Positions 38,369 to 47,079 of a DNA stretch of 64,000 bases are shown in pieces. The stretch is taken from positions 174,668 to 238,667 of the forward strand of contig NZ_JARZAJ010000008.1 of NCBI RefSeq assembly GCF_029892105.1. Reading direction: 5' to 3'. Below the pieces are notes generated by a model, which saw only the letters and a program-made list of their open reading frames with translations, did no database searches and was not told the DNA's origin. Position 1 is the stretch's first letter. The number at the start of each line of letters is the position of its first letter. Source of the stretch: Kitasatospora sp. GP82. GTDB lineage: Bacteria > Actinomycetota > Actinomycetes > Streptomycetales > Streptomycetaceae. The position numbers were made by a program, and so were the translations under genes.

Positions 38369-39309
38369 GCGTTCAGCTCCTGACCGCCGTGCTCCGCGAC
38401 CAGCGCGCGGGCCTTGTCGAGGTCGGCGGGGGTCTTGAGGGCCAGCGTCGCCACACCCTTGAGGTTGCGCTTGACCAGGTTGGTGAGGGTGCCGGCGGGG
38501 GAGAGCTCGATGACGGCGGTGGCGCCGAGCTGCTGCAGGGTCTCCATGCACAGGTCCCAGCGGACCGGGTTGGAGACCTGGGACACCAGGCGGGACAGTA
38601 CCTCGGCCCCGGTGTCCACGACCTCGCCGTCCTTGTTGGAGATGTACGCGATCTTCGGGTCGGCCACGGTCAGGGTGGGCGCCAGCTTGGCGAGGCGCTC
38701 CACACCGGGGGCCATGTGCTCGGTGTGGAAGGCACCGGCGACCTTGAGCGGGATCAGCCGGGCACCGGCCGGCGGGTCGGCCTTGAGCGCGGCCAGCTGC
38801 TCCAGGGTGCCGGCCGCGACGAGCTGACCGCCGCCGTTGTTGTTGGCGGCCGTCAGGCCGTGTTCGGCCAGCTTCGCGGCGACCAGCTCGGGGTCGCCGC
38901 CGAGCAGGGCGGCCATCCCGGTCGCGGTGGTGGCGGCGGCCTCGGCCATGGCCAGGCTGCGCTCGCGGACGAAGGCCAGCGCCTCGTCCTCACTGAGAAC
39001 CCCGGCGAGGGCGGCGGCGGTGATCTCACCGACGCTGTGTCCGGCGATCGCGCCGATCAGCTTGTGCGTCTCGGCCGCGCCGTCGAACAGCCGGCGCGAG
39101 GTGAGCAGTCCGGCAGCGACCAGCAGGGGCTGGGCGACGGCGGTGTCCTTGATCTCCTCCTCGCCGGCCTCGGTCCCGAATCTGACCAGGTCGAGCCCGG
39201 CCACGGCGGACCAGCGCTGGAGCTGGTCGGCCGCGCCGTCCAGCTCCAGCCAGGAGCTGAGGAAGCCGGGAGTCTGGGCACCCTGTCCAGGGGCGACGAT
39301 TACGAGCAC
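38365..39309 (-). CDS. fabD: Malonyl-CoA:ACP acyltransferase
   Basis: Loads malonate onto ACP. The 314 residues include IVAPGQGAQTPGFL at the N-terminus, the nucleophile Ser at 92 in IAGHSVGEITAA, Arg in FVRERSLAM and the catalytic His in VAGAFHTEHM. GTG at 39309 matches the family start. First gene of the fab operon; its promoter lies in the 90 bases after fasR, where a candidate FasR operator is seen. Confidence 0.97.
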   Translation of the reverse strand: MLVIVAPGQGAQTPGFLSSWLELDGAADQLQRWSAVAGLDLVRFGTEAGEEEIKDTAVAQPLLVAAGLLTSRRLFDGAAETHKLIGAIAGHSVGEITAAALAGVLSEDEALAFVRERSLAMAEAAATTATGMAALLGGDPELVAAKLAEHGLTAANNNGGGQLVAAGTLEQLAALKADPPAGARLIPLKVAGAFHTEHMAPGVERLAKLAPTLTVADPKIAYISNKDGEVVDTGAEVLSRLVSQVSNPVRWDLCMETLQQLGATAVIELSPAGTLTNLVKRNLKGVATLALKTPADLDKARALVAEHGGQELNA

Positions 39310-39378
39310 GGTTCAACCCTCTCTCGCCAGGCGCCCGGGGGCGGGTAGGCGACGGTAACGAAGAAAAGCACGCGGGAT

Positions 39379-39393
39379 TGTGGAGTCCCTACA
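39379..39393. promoter_or_regulatory. Candidate FasR operator in front of fabD
   Basis: TGTGGAGTCCCTACA is a 15-base imperfect dyad: its reverse complement matches at 11 of 15 positions, with TGT/ACA ends. It lies seven bases beyond the fasR stop and about 70 bases upstream of fabD. On the fabD strand a TACCGT some 35 bases further on could be the -10 element. FasR is reported in S. coelicolor to activate this cluster; the assignment of this site is inferred. Confidence 0.45.
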
Positions 39394-39399
39394 GGCCGG

Positions 39400-40809
39400 T
39401 CAGCCCTGCTCGGCGACCGATCCGAGACGGCCCAGCGCAAGGGCGATGCGCAAGGTGAACGCCGACCGTACGTCGGACGGAGCATAGCCGGTGACGTCAG
39501 TCACACGTCGCAGCCGGTAGCGCACGGTGTTCGGGTGGACAAAGAGCATCCTGGCGGCTCCCTCCAAGGAGGAGGCCTGCTCCAGATAGACACTGAGTGT
39601 CTCCAGGAGTGCCGAGCCCGCTTCGTCCAGCGGTGTGTAGATCTCCTCCACCAGCTGCCGCCGGGCGGCCTGGTCACCGGCCAGTGCCCGTTCGGGCAGC
39701 AGATCGTCCGCGAGCACCGGGCGCGGGGCGTCCGGCCAGGCCGCGCAGGCCCGCAGACCGGCGGCCGCGGCATGCGCGGACCTGGTCGCCGAGAGCAGGT
39801 CGGGGACGGTCGGGCCGACCACCACCGGGCCGGGCGCGAACTGCCCGATCAGCGCCCGGGCGGCGTGCACCGGTTCCTTGTCGCCGCCCACCACCACGAC
39901 CAGACGCTTGCCCAGCACACCGGTCAGCACATGCAGCTTGGCGTATCTGGCAGCCCGGCGGATCGCCTCCACCACCAGCTCGCTGTCCCCGTCCGGGGCG
40001 CTGCCCATCACCACCCGGACCTGGGTCGGCTGACCCCAGCCGAGCGCGGCCGCACGGGAGAGCACTCCCTCGTCCGCGTCGCCGGAGAGCAGCGAGTTGA
40101 CGACCAGCGCCTCCAGGCGGGCGTCCCAGGCGCCCCGCGCCTCGGCGGCCTGCGCGTACACCTGGGCGGTGGCGAAGGCGATCTCCCGGGCGTACACCAG
40201 CACCGACTCGCGCATCCCGGCCTCGTCGCCGGGGGCGGCCACCTCCTCGATGGCCTCCTCCATCACCTCGATGGTGGTGCGGATCAGCTCCACGGTCTGG
40301 CGCAGGGTGATCGCCCTGGTCAGCTCGCGCGGCGCGGTGCCGAAGACGTCCGTGCTGATCGCCTGCGGAGCCTCGGGATGGCGGTACCACTCGGTGAAGG
40401 CGGCGATACCCGCCTGTGCGACCAGGCCGATCCAGGAACGGTGTTCCGGCGGCATCCGCCGGTACCAGCCGAGCTGGTCGTCCATCCGGGCGATCGCGGC
40501 GCTGGCCAGCTTGCCCGAGGACTTCTCCAGGCGCTTGAGCGTCGCGGCGCGCAACTCGGCCCGTTCGACGGCCAGCTTGCGCTCCTGGGCGGTCAGTCGG
40601 CCGCTGCGGCCGGCCCGCGCACGCTCGGCACCCTTGGCGGTGGCCCTGGTGGCAGCCTTGGCAGGGGCTTTCGCGGGCCCGGTGTCCTCGGGCGCGGTCG
40701 CGGGCGCGGCGGCCCCCCCGGTCGCGGCCTTCGCGGGTACGGCCTTCGTGGCCCCGGACTTCTTGTCGGAATTCGCTGAAGCGGCTGGCACAGGACAAGC
40801 CTGCCTCAC
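39400..40809 (-). CDS. fasR: FasR, PucR-type activator of fatty acid synthesis genes
   Basis: A transcription regulator of 469 residues that in S. coelicolor, as I recall, activates fabD-fabH-acpP-fabF. The N-terminal 65 residues are a low-complexity Ala/Lys/Thr segment; the middle holds a GGDEF-like PucR domain; the C-terminal helix-turn-helix reads LEGAARMLFVHPNTVRYRLRRVTDVTGY. It is immediately upstream of fabD on the same strand, the conserved place. The start is uncertain: GTG 40809 is used here, GTG 40791 is also possible, and neither has a strong ribosome binding site. Confidence 0.93.
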   Translation of the reverse strand: MRQACPVPAASANSDKKSGATKAVPAKAATGGAAAPATAPEDTGPAKAPAKAATRATAKGAERARAGRSGRLTAQERKLAVERAELRAATLKRLEKSSGKLASAAIARMDDQLGWYRRMPPEHRSWIGLVAQAGIAAFTEWYRHPEAPQAISTDVFGTAPRELTRAITLRQTVELIRTTIEVMEEAIEEVAAPGDEAGMRESVLVYAREIAFATAQVYAQAAEARGAWDARLEALVVNSLLSGDADEGVLSRAAALGWGQPTQVRVVMGSAPDGDSELVVEAIRRAARYAKLHVLTGVLGKRLVVVVGGDKEPVHAARALIGQFAPGPVVVGPTVPDLLSATRSAHAAAAGLRACAAWPDAPRPVLADDLLPERALAGDQAARRQLVEEIYTPLDEAGSALLETLSVYLEQASSLEGAARMLFVHPNTVRYRLRRVTDVTGYAPSDVRSAFTLRIALALGRLGSVAEQG

Positions 40810-40881
40810 GCCGCAAGGTGCTCGTGCACACCCCCACCGGTTGCGACGGTGGCCCCCGTCACACCCGCTACGGTGTCAGCC

Positions 40882-41658
40882 GTGACCGACGCCGCCACCC
40901 GCCCCCGTGCCGACCAGCGCCGAGCCGCCGAGCGCTACCGCTCAACTCCGGCCGAAGGCATCGAGACCCGGCACGCCTTCTCCTTCGCCGGGCACTACGA
41001 CCCGAAGAACACCCACTTCGGCGCTCTGCTGGCCTGCAACGAGGAGACCCTGGCCCCCGGCGCGGGCTTCGACGAGCACCGCCACCGGGACACCGAGATC
41101 CTCACCTGGGTCGTCGAGGGCGCCCTCGCCCACCGCGACAGCGACGGCCACGCGGGCGTGGTCCGCCCCGGGATGGTCCAGCACCTCAGTGCGGGCTCGG
41201 GCGTCACCCACACCGAGCGCAACGTCGGCGGCGCCGAAGTCCCGGTGCGCTTCGTCCAGATGTGGCTCCAGCCGGACACCTTCGACACCCCGCCCGCGTA
41301 CGGGCTGCGCCGGGTCGATCCCGCCCCCGACGGGCTGACCCTGCTCGCCTCCGGCCTGGAGCGGGACATCGATTCGCCCGCGCTCAGGCTGCGCCGCAGC
41401 GACGCCGCCCTCTACCTGGTCACCGCCGGGCCCTGGCAGCCGTTGCCCGAACTTCCTCAAGCCCCTTACCGGTACGCACATCTGACGGTCGGTTCGCTCG
41501 GCTACCGCACCGTCCCGGGTCCGCAGGGCGGCGGCCGCTCGATGGAGCCCGGGGACAGCGTGCGGGCCACCGGCGGCGCCTTCGCCGACCCGACCGCCGG
41601 GCCGGACGGCGTCGAGCTGCTGCTCTGGGAGATGCACTCGCCGCTCACCTACGGCTGA
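40882..41658 (+). CDS. Pirin-family bicupin protein
   Basis: A 258-residue double-stranded beta-helix protein. The metal-site region FDEHRHRDTEILTWVVEGALAHRDS (about 60-85) has the His-x-His and downstream Glu of pirin-like cupins, and HTERNVGG adds a later His/Glu. The second cupin lobe (155-258) lacks obvious ligands. Relatives include quercetinase-like dioxygenases and regulatory pirins; the activity here is open. It is divergent from fasR with only 72 bases between, so the two promoters overlap. GTG at 40882 is the likely start. Confidence 0.88.
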   Translation: MTDAATRPRADQRRAAERYRSTPAEGIETRHAFSFAGHYDPKNTHFGALLACNEETLAPGAGFDEHRHRDTEILTWVVEGALAHRDSDGHAGVVRPGMVQHLSAGSGVTHTERNVGGAEVPVRFVQMWLQPDTFDTPPAYGLRRVDPAPDGLTLLASGLERDIDSPALRLRRSDAALYLVTAGPWQPLPELPQAPYRYAHLTVGSLGYRTVPGPQGGGRSMEPGDSVRATGGAFADPTAGPDGVELLLWEMHSPLTYG

Positions 41659-41864
41659 CGCCGGCCCCGCGCCCCCGATCGTCCACCCGCCGCCCCGGGG
41701 CGCATGGCTGATCACACGCCCGGGGAATCCGAACGGGGGAGTGGTGGGGCGATGGCGTCGCGGGTGGGGTGGTGGTGGCTTACGTTGGCGTTGGTCCGAA
41801 CCGTCCCCCGTCGGGATCGGAGTCCTGGGCCGTCCCCCACCCCCGCCCAGAGAGGCGCTTCGAC

Positions 41865-43340
41865 ATGGCGGACACCTATCAGCGACGCTGTGTACACGGA
41901 ACACGGCGCAGGATATGCGCGGCAGCGCTCGCCGTCGGAGCGCTCGTGGCGAGCGCGGGCTGCAGCGCAACGGACACGGTGGAAGCCGCGCCTGAGGCTG
42001 CCACCTCCGGCTACGGCTCCGGCTCGGCTTCGGCGTCCGGCTCCAGCAGTGGTTCCGCAGTGCAGCTGACGCCCGCCGTGGCCGCGCAGCTCGACACCGC
42101 GATCAACCGGGTGCTCAAGCAGGCGAATGTGCCCGGCGTCATCGTCGGCCTGTCGATTCCGGGCAACGGAACCTACACACGGGCCTTCGGAGTCGCGGAC
42201 CGCACCGCCGGCACGGCGATGTCCACCGGCCTGAACATGCGTATCGGCAGCGAGACCAAGACCTTCACGGTCACCGCGCTGCTGCGTCTGGTGGACGCGG
42301 GCAAGGTGGCGCTCGACGACCCCGTCGGCAAGTACGTCTCCAATGTGCCCAACGGTGACCGGATCACCCTGCGGCAGCTGGCGGAGATGCGCAGCGGCCT
42401 CTACTCGTACTCCAACGACCCGGACTTCGCCCAGGCCCTGATCTCGGACCCCAAGAGGTCGTTCACACCGCAGGAACTGCTCGCCTACGCCTTCAAGCAC
42501 CCCGTCGTGTTCGACCCGGGGGCGCAGTTCCAGTACTCCAACACCAACGCCGTGCTGCTCGGCCTGGTGGTGGAGAAGGCCAGCGGCCAGGCCCTCCAGG
42601 ACTACCTGCAGCAGCAGGTGTTCGCCCCGGCGGGTCTTCGGCACACCGTCCTTCCGACCGACGCGACCTTCCCCGACCCGCATGCGCGCGGCTACACCAA
42701 CCAGACGTCGAACGGCGCGATCGTGGACGCGACCGACTGGAACCCGTCCTGGGGGTGGGCGGCCGGGGCGATGATCTCCAATCTGGCGGATCTCCAGAAC
42801 TGGGCCGGAGTGCTGGCCACGGGCGCGCTGCTCAGTCCCGCCACCCAGGCGCAGCGGCTGAACGCGCTGCCGACCGGTTACCCGGACACCGGCTACGGCC
42901 TCGGCCTGTTCATCGACCACGGCTGGATCGGGCACAACGGCTCGCTGCCCGGCTACCAGAGCCTGGTTCTCTATCTGCCCTCCGTGAAGGCCAGCCTGGT
43001 GGTCCTCACCAACACCGATGTCGGCTACCAGGGTTCGGAGAACTCGACGCTCTTCGGCCAGGCGATCACCGGCATCGTGACGCCGGGCAACGTCTTCTCG
43101 CTCCCGGCGATGCCGTCGTCCTCCGCGTCCGGGGCCCCGTCGTCGTCCTCCCCGTCTCCGTCTCCGTCCTCGCCGTCGCCGTCGCCGTCGGCGTCCGCCT
43201 CCTCCTCCGCGTCCCCCTCCGCGTCCGCGTCCGCCTCGACGTCGGTGTCGGCCTCGACGTCCGCCGAAACGTCGGCGTCCGCTTCGGCGGGAGTCATCGG
43301 CGCGGCGTTCGGCGACCGCCTGGCTGTGGTCCGGCGCTGA
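41865..43340 (+). CDS. Serine hydrolase of the beta-lactamase/D-alanyl-D-alanine carboxypeptidase family, lipoprotein
   Basis: A secreted class C beta-lactamase-fold protein of 491 residues. The signal peptide ends in VASAGCSA with a lipoprotein Cys near 33, followed by a Ser/Gly linker. The catalytic motifs are SETK at 129-132, YSN at 222 in FQYSNTNA, and the third motif HNG in IGHNGSLPGY. The C-terminal 65 residues are a pure Ser/Pro/Ala/Thr tail, probably a wall-spanning stalk. It may be a DD-peptidase or esterase rather than a resistance enzyme. GAGAGG precedes the ATG at 41865. Convergent with another family member. Confidence 0.9.
   Translation: MADTYQRRCVHGTRRRICAAALAVGALVASAGCSATDTVEAAPEAATSGYGSGSASASGSSSGSAVQLTPAVAAQLDTAINRVLKQANVPGVIVGLSIPGNGTYTRAFGVADRTAGTAMSTGLNMRIGSETKTFTVTALLRLVDAGKVALDDPVGKYVSNVPNGDRITLRQLAEMRSGLYSYSNDPDFAQALISDPKRSFTPQELLAYAFKHPVVFDPGAQFQYSNTNAVLLGLVVEKASGQALQDYLQQQVFAPAGLRHTVLPTDATFPDPHARGYTNQTSNGAIVDATDWNPSWGWAAGAMISNLADLQNWAGVLATGALLSPATQAQRLNALPTGYPDTGYGLGLFIDHGWIGHNGSLPGYQSLVLYLPSVKASLVVLTNTDVGYQGSENSTLFGQAITGIVTPGNVFSLPAMPSSSASGAPSSSSPSPSPSSPSPSPSASASSSASPSASASASTSVSASTSAETSASASAGVIGAAFGDRLAVVRR
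43120..43292. repeat. Low-complexity coding repeat (Ser/Pro/Ala tail)
   Basis: The 3-prime end of the preceding gene is a run of TCC, GTC, CCG and GCG-type codons in short tandem units such as TCCCCGTCTCCG and GCGTCCGC. It is slippage-prone, so the tail length may vary between strains. Confidence 0.7.
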
Positions 43341-43359
43341 CCGACGTGCTCGAAGGAGT

Positions 43360-43412
43360 GGAATCCGGGTCGGCCCGGGCTGGTTGGGGCGCGGCCGACC
43401 CGGATTCCGTTT
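43360..43412. terminator. Bidirectional terminator between convergent hydrolases
   Basis: A perfect 16-base inverted repeat GGAATCCGGGTCGGCC/GGCCGACCCGGATTCC around a 17-base loop, followed on the plus strand by GTTTG. It lies 19 bases after one stop and 27 bases before the other. Confidence 0.88.
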
Positions 43413-43438
43413 GCTCGGGGATGCTGACAGGAGTGGGT

Positions 43439-44272
43439 TCAGCCCCGGAGCTCGGCCAGAACGGCGTCGTTGAACAGCGGCCAGACCTCGGCGGCCCACG
43501 GACCGAAGTCACGGTCCGTCAAGGCGACACAGGCCACGCCCGCGACCGGGTCGACCCAGAGGAAAGTGCCCGACTGGCCGAAGTGGCCGAAGGTACCAGG
43601 AGAGTTGGCGGTGCCCGTCCAGTGCGGGGACTTCTCGCCACGGATCTCGAAGCCGAGGCCCCAGTCGTTGGGGCGGCGATGGCCGAAGCCCGGCAGGACA
43701 CCGCTCAGGCCCGGGTACGCGACCTCGCGGGTGGCCGCGCGGACGGTGGACGGGTCCAGCAGCGTGGGCGCCTGCAACTCGGCCGCGAAGCGGGCCAGAT
43801 CGGCCGCCGTGGAGAGGCCGCCGGCACCGGCAGGGGAGCGGTGCGCCGTGTTGATGAGTGTCTCCCGCATGCCCAGCGGTTCGAACACGGCCTCGGCCGC
43901 GTACTGGGCGAAGTTGATCCCGGCGGCCTTGGTCAGGGTGTCCGCCAGGACGTCGAACCCGGCATTGGAGTAGAGCCGCCGGGTGCCGGGCTCCGCCATG
44001 GTGCGGTGCTCGTCGAAGGCCAGCCCGGAGGTGTGCGCCAGCAGGTGCCGGACCGTCGAACCCTCGGGCCCGGCCGGGTCGTCCAGCTCGAAGACGCCCT
44101 CCTCGACCGCGACCAGCACCGCGTACGAGGTGAGCAGCTTCGTCACCGAGGCCAGTGGGAACAGCCGCTCCTGCGCCCCGTGTTCGCCCAGCACGGCGCC
44201 GTCCGCGCCGCGCACCACGGCGGTTGCCGCGTTCGGCACCGGCCAGTCCTCGATCATCCGCAAGCTCTGCAT
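43439..44272 (-). CDS. Cytoplasmic serine hydrolase, beta-lactamase family
   Basis: A 277-residue beta-lactamase-fold protein without a signal peptide, so probably an intracellular esterase or peptidase. Motifs are SVTK at 42-45 in PLASVTKLLTSYA, YSN at 101 in LYSNAGFD and HFG in GHFGQSGTFLW. ATG at 44272 is the natural start. It shares fold and orientation logic with its convergent neighbour but the two are not close in sequence. Substrate unknown. Confidence 0.9.
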   Translation of the reverse strand: MQSLRMIEDWPVPNAATAVVRGADGAVLGEHGAQERLFPLASVTKLLTSYAVLVAVEEGVFELDDPAGPEGSTVRHLLAHTSGLAFDEHRTMAEPGTRRLYSNAGFDVLADTLTKAAGINFAQYAAEAVFEPLGMRETLINTAHRSPAGAGGLSTAADLARFAAELQAPTLLDPSTVRAATREVAYPGLSGVLPGFGHRRPNDWGLGFEIRGEKSPHWTGTANSPGTFGHFGQSGTFLWVDPVAGVACVALTDRDFGPWAAEVWPLFNDAVLAELRG

Positions 44273-44315
44273 GCGCCGACTCTAACGACCCGGGCCAGGA
44301 GGCGACGTGGGAGGC

Positions 44316-44346
44316 TTGCTTGGAGTGCACTCCAACTCGCTAACTT
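44316..44346 (+). promoter_or_regulatory. MerR-type promoter with 19-base spacer and palindrome
   Basis: TTGCTT (44316-44321) and TAACTT (44341-44346) are separated by 19 bases, the long spacing typical of MerR-activated promoters. The perfect 16-base palindrome TTGGAGTGCACTCCAA (44320-44335) sits in the spacer and just touches the -35 element. It lies 32 bases upstream of the merR-type gene, so the operon is very likely autoregulated. Confidence 0.75.
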
Positions 44347-44377
44347 CGTAGTCATCGCCGACCACCGGGGGCAACCA

Positions 44378-44926
44378 ATGGCAACGCTCGCACCGATCAA
44401 AGCCGATCCGAGCAGCTGTGGCGGCGCATACCGAGTGGTGAGCGCGGAACCCGACCGCACCCCACGGCACACCATCAGCGAGGTCGCCGTCGCCAGCGGA
44501 CTGACCGCCCACACGCTGCGCTGGTACGAGCGGATCGGCCTGCTGGACCCGATCGACCGCACGTACTCCGGGCAGCGCAGGTACAGCGACGCGGACCTGA
44601 GCAGGCTGGGCTTCCTCAACCGGCTGCGGCTGACCGGGATGCCGGTGGCCGACATGCTCCGCTATGTGGAGCTCGTCCGGGCCGGTGAGCACACCCGCGC
44701 GGACCGGCGCGACATCCTCCTCGACCACCGCGAGGAGGTCCGGCAGAAGATCTCCGATCTGCACGCGACCCTCGCGGTCCTCGACCACAAGATCGACCTC
44801 TACTCGCGGCTCTACGAGAGCGACCTCGGTGACCTCGGTGACCGCGGCGGCGCGCCCGAGCCGGGCGACGTGAGCAGGCAGAACCACCAGACCGACCAGA
44901 ACGACAGGAAGAAGCAGAGCGCATGA
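44378..44926 (+). CDS. MerR-family transcriptional regulator
   Basis: A 182-residue regulator. The N-terminal winged helix (about 30-100) reads ISEVAVASGLTAHTLRWYERIGLLDPIDRTYSGQRRYSDADLSRLGFLNRLR, the standard MerR pattern, followed by a coiled-coil (EEVRQKISDLHATLAVLDHKIDLYSRLYES). There are no metal-binding Cys, so an organic or redox signal is more likely. GGGGG precedes the ATG at 44378. It overlaps the aldo/keto reductase by four bases, forming a two-gene operon; MerR-plus-reductase pairs of this type are common in actinobacteria. Confidence 0.94.
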   Translation: MATLAPIKADPSSCGGAYRVVSAEPDRTPRHTISEVAVASGLTAHTLRWYERIGLLDPIDRTYSGQRRYSDADLSRLGFLNRLRLTGMPVADMLRYVELVRAGEHTRADRRDILLDHREEVRQKISDLHATLAVLDHKIDLYSRLYESDLGDLGDRGGAPEPGDVSRQNHQTDQNDRKKQSA

Positions 44927-45927
44927 CTCTCCCCACCACTGTTCTCGGCACCAACGGCCCCGTGGTCGGCATCCAGGGCCTCGGCTGCATGGGCATGAGC
45001 GAGTTCTACGGACCCACCGACACCGCCGAGGCGCTGGCCACCCTGGACGCCGCCCTCGACCTCGGGGTCACCCTCTTCGACACCGCCGACATCTACGGAG
45101 CCGGCCAGAACGAGGAACTCATCGGCCCCTTCGTGAGGGCCAATCGCGACAAGGTGGTGCTCGCCACCAAGTTCGCCATCGAGCGCCGTGCCGACGACCC
45201 CGCCTACCGGGGCGTCCGCAACGACCCGGCGTACATCCGCGCCGCCGTGGACGCCTCGCTGCGCCGCCTCGGTGTGGACGTCATCGACCTGTACTACATG
45301 CACCGCCGCGACCCGAACGTCCCGCTGGCCGAGTCGGTCGGTGCGATGGCCGAGCTGGTCCAGGCCGGGAAGGTACGGCACCTCGGGCTCTCCGAGGTGA
45401 CCGGCGACGAGCTGCGCGAGGCGTACGGGGTACACCCGATCGCCGCCGTGCAGTCGGAGTGGTCGATCTTCTCCCGGGACGTCGAGCGGACCGCCGTGCC
45501 CGCCGCCGCCGAGCTCGGGGTCGCCTTCGTCCCGTACTCGCCGCTCGGCCGGGGCTTCCTCACCGGGGCGTTCAAGGCTGCCGAGCAGCTCGCGGAGGGC
45601 GACTACCGGCGCTCCCACCCGCAGTTCAGCGGGGCCAACGCGGACCGGAACGCCGCCCTGGTCGAGCCGATCCAGAAGATCGCTGCCGGTCGCGGTGTCA
45701 GCGCGGCACAGGTGGCGCTCGCCTGGGTGCACCAGCGGGCCGAGGTGCACGGGCTGACCGTGGTACCGATCCCGGGCACCCGCAAGCGCACCCGGCTGGC
45801 CGAGAACACCGCCGCCGCGACCCTGCGGCTCACCTCCGAGGAGCTCGCCGAGCTGGAGCCGATCGCCGGACGGGTCACGGGTGACCGCTATGCCGACATG
45901 ACCTTCACCTCCGCCGGACGGGAGTGA
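44923..45927 (+). CDS. Aldo/keto reductase
   Basis: A 334-residue NADPH-dependent reductase of aldehydes or ketones with a TIM-barrel fold. The catalytic tetrad is visible: Asp 53 in LFDTADIYG, Tyr 58, Lys 83 in LATKFAI, His 127 in YYMHRRD. The cofactor-binding segments VPYSPLGRGFLTG and IPGTRKRTRLAENTAA follow. Its ATG overlaps the MerR stop (ATGA), so it is the direct target of that regulator. Probably a detoxification enzyme. Confidence 0.95.
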   Translation: MTLPTTVLGTNGPVVGIQGLGCMGMSEFYGPTDTAEALATLDAALDLGVTLFDTADIYGAGQNEELIGPFVRANRDKVVLATKFAIERRADDPAYRGVRNDPAYIRAAVDASLRRLGVDVIDLYYMHRRDPNVPLAESVGAMAELVQAGKVRHLGLSEVTGDELREAYGVHPIAAVQSEWSIFSRDVERTAVPAAAELGVAFVPYSPLGRGFLTGAFKAAEQLAEGDYRRSHPQFSGANADRNAALVEPIQKIAAGRGVSAAQVALAWVHQRAEVHGLTVVPIPGTRKRTRLAENTAAATLRLTSEELAELEPIAGRVTGDRYADMTFTSAGRE

Positions 45928-45955
45928 GGGACGGCTCCTCCGGGAGCCCCCAGGC

Positions 45956-46030
45956 GAGCGGGGGACGTCCAGGGACGATCGGATCGGATGCGCTCGCGCA
46001 TCCGCCTGATCTCCTGGACGTCCCCCGCTC
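45956..46030. terminator. Long nested hairpin between convergent genes
   Basis: Outer arms of 18 bases, GAGCGGGGGACGTCCAGG (45956-45973) and CCTGGACGTCCCCCGCTC (46013-46030), are perfect complements. Inside them is a second perfect stem, CGGATGCG (45985-45992) and CGCATCCG (45997-46004), with a CTCG loop. The element lies between the convergent aldo/keto reductase and FG-GAP genes and probably terminates both, but the size and nesting are unusual. Confidence 0.7.
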
Positions 46031-46107
46031 ACTGCTGGGCGACAGCCGATGTATCAGTCACCCGGTCGGCCGACCGGGTCGAGCCACCGGCTCGGCAGGT
46101 CCCAGGC

Positions 46108-47079
46108 TCAGGGCAGCAGCAGACGGTAGGTGTCGTAACCCCAGCCGATCTTGACAGCCGGGGCGTACGGAGCGCTCGCGTTACCGGTGCCCTTGTAGAA
46201 GTAGAGGTCGCCGCTGGGGGTGCGGGCCAGCAGATCGGCCTTGCCGTCGCCGTCCATGTCGCCGATGGAGACCAGCTTGTCGAACATGTTCCAGCCGGCG
46301 CCGATCCGCTGGCGCGGCTCGAACGGAGCGCGGTAGTCGCCGGTTCCCTTGTAGAGCCACAGCACGCCCGACTTGTCGCGCGCGACGATGTCGGCCTTGC
46401 CGTCACCGGTCAGGTCGCCCTGGCCCGCGATCTGGGTGTAGGCGTCCCAGCCGCTGCCGATCCTGATTCGCGGGGTGACCCGGCCGTCGGGGTAGGCCAG
46501 GTAGAGCCACAGCACACCGTCGCTGTCACGGGCGATGATGTCGGACTCCTTGCCGCCGGCCAGGTTGCCCGGCGACAGGACCATGTCGTAGATCTCCCAG
46601 CCGCTGCCGACGGTGATGGTCTGCGCCGACCCGCTCAGCGTGGAGGTGAAGTCCATGTTGCCGTCGGGCCACCAGGTGTAAAGCCCGTCCGACCGGCCGT
46701 CCTTGTTGTTGTCGACCTCCGACGCAGTCGTGAGGTACTTGTACGCCTGGACGTCGGCGCCGTCGAAGACCTTCTTGCGGGCCTGGAGCCCGCCCTTGCC
46801 GTCCGGGGCGTAGACGAACAGGCTTCCGTCGTAGTCAACGGCGCCCATGGCGAACGTCGGGGTGTTGACGTCTCCGGCCACGGCGGCCCGCGGAGCGGCG
46901 GCGGCCTTCGGGGCCGTGTGCAGGCGGGAGGCGAAGTCCTTCGTCGCCGCACCCTGCTCCGGCGAGTGGGTGCTTGCCACGGCGGTTCCATCAGCTGCAC
47001 CGGCCACGGTGGCGGCGAGCACTGCGGTCGCGAGCCCGGCCAGCACACGGCTGCTCATACGACCAGAAAAAAGGGCCAC
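46108..47079 (-). CDS. Secreted FG-GAP/VCBS repeat protein
   Basis: A 323-residue exported protein. After a signal peptide (VLAGLATAVLAATVAGAADG) come FG-GAP-like beta-propeller repeats with calcium-binding loops, for example VDNNKDGRSDGLYTWWPDG, GDLTGDGKADIVARDKSGVLWLY and GDMDGDGKADLLARTPSGDLYFY. GGGAG lies seven bases before the GTG at 47079; an internal ATG at 47058 is possible. Such proteins are abundant in streptomycetes; role in adhesion or polymer binding is a guess. Confidence 0.9.
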   Translation of the reverse strand: MALFSGRMSSRVLAGLATAVLAATVAGAADGTAVASTHSPEQGAATKDFASRLHTAPKAAAAPRAAVAGDVNTPTFAMGAVDYDGSLFVYAPDGKGGLQARKKVFDGADVQAYKYLTTASEVDNNKDGRSDGLYTWWPDGNMDFTSTLSGSAQTITVGSGWEIYDMVLSPGNLAGGKESDIIARDSDGVLWLYLAYPDGRVTPRIRIGSGWDAYTQIAGQGDLTGDGKADIVARDKSGVLWLYKGTGDYRAPFEPRQRIGAGWNMFDKLVSIGDMDGDGKADLLARTPSGDLYFYKGTGNASAPYAPAVKIGWGYDTYRLLLP

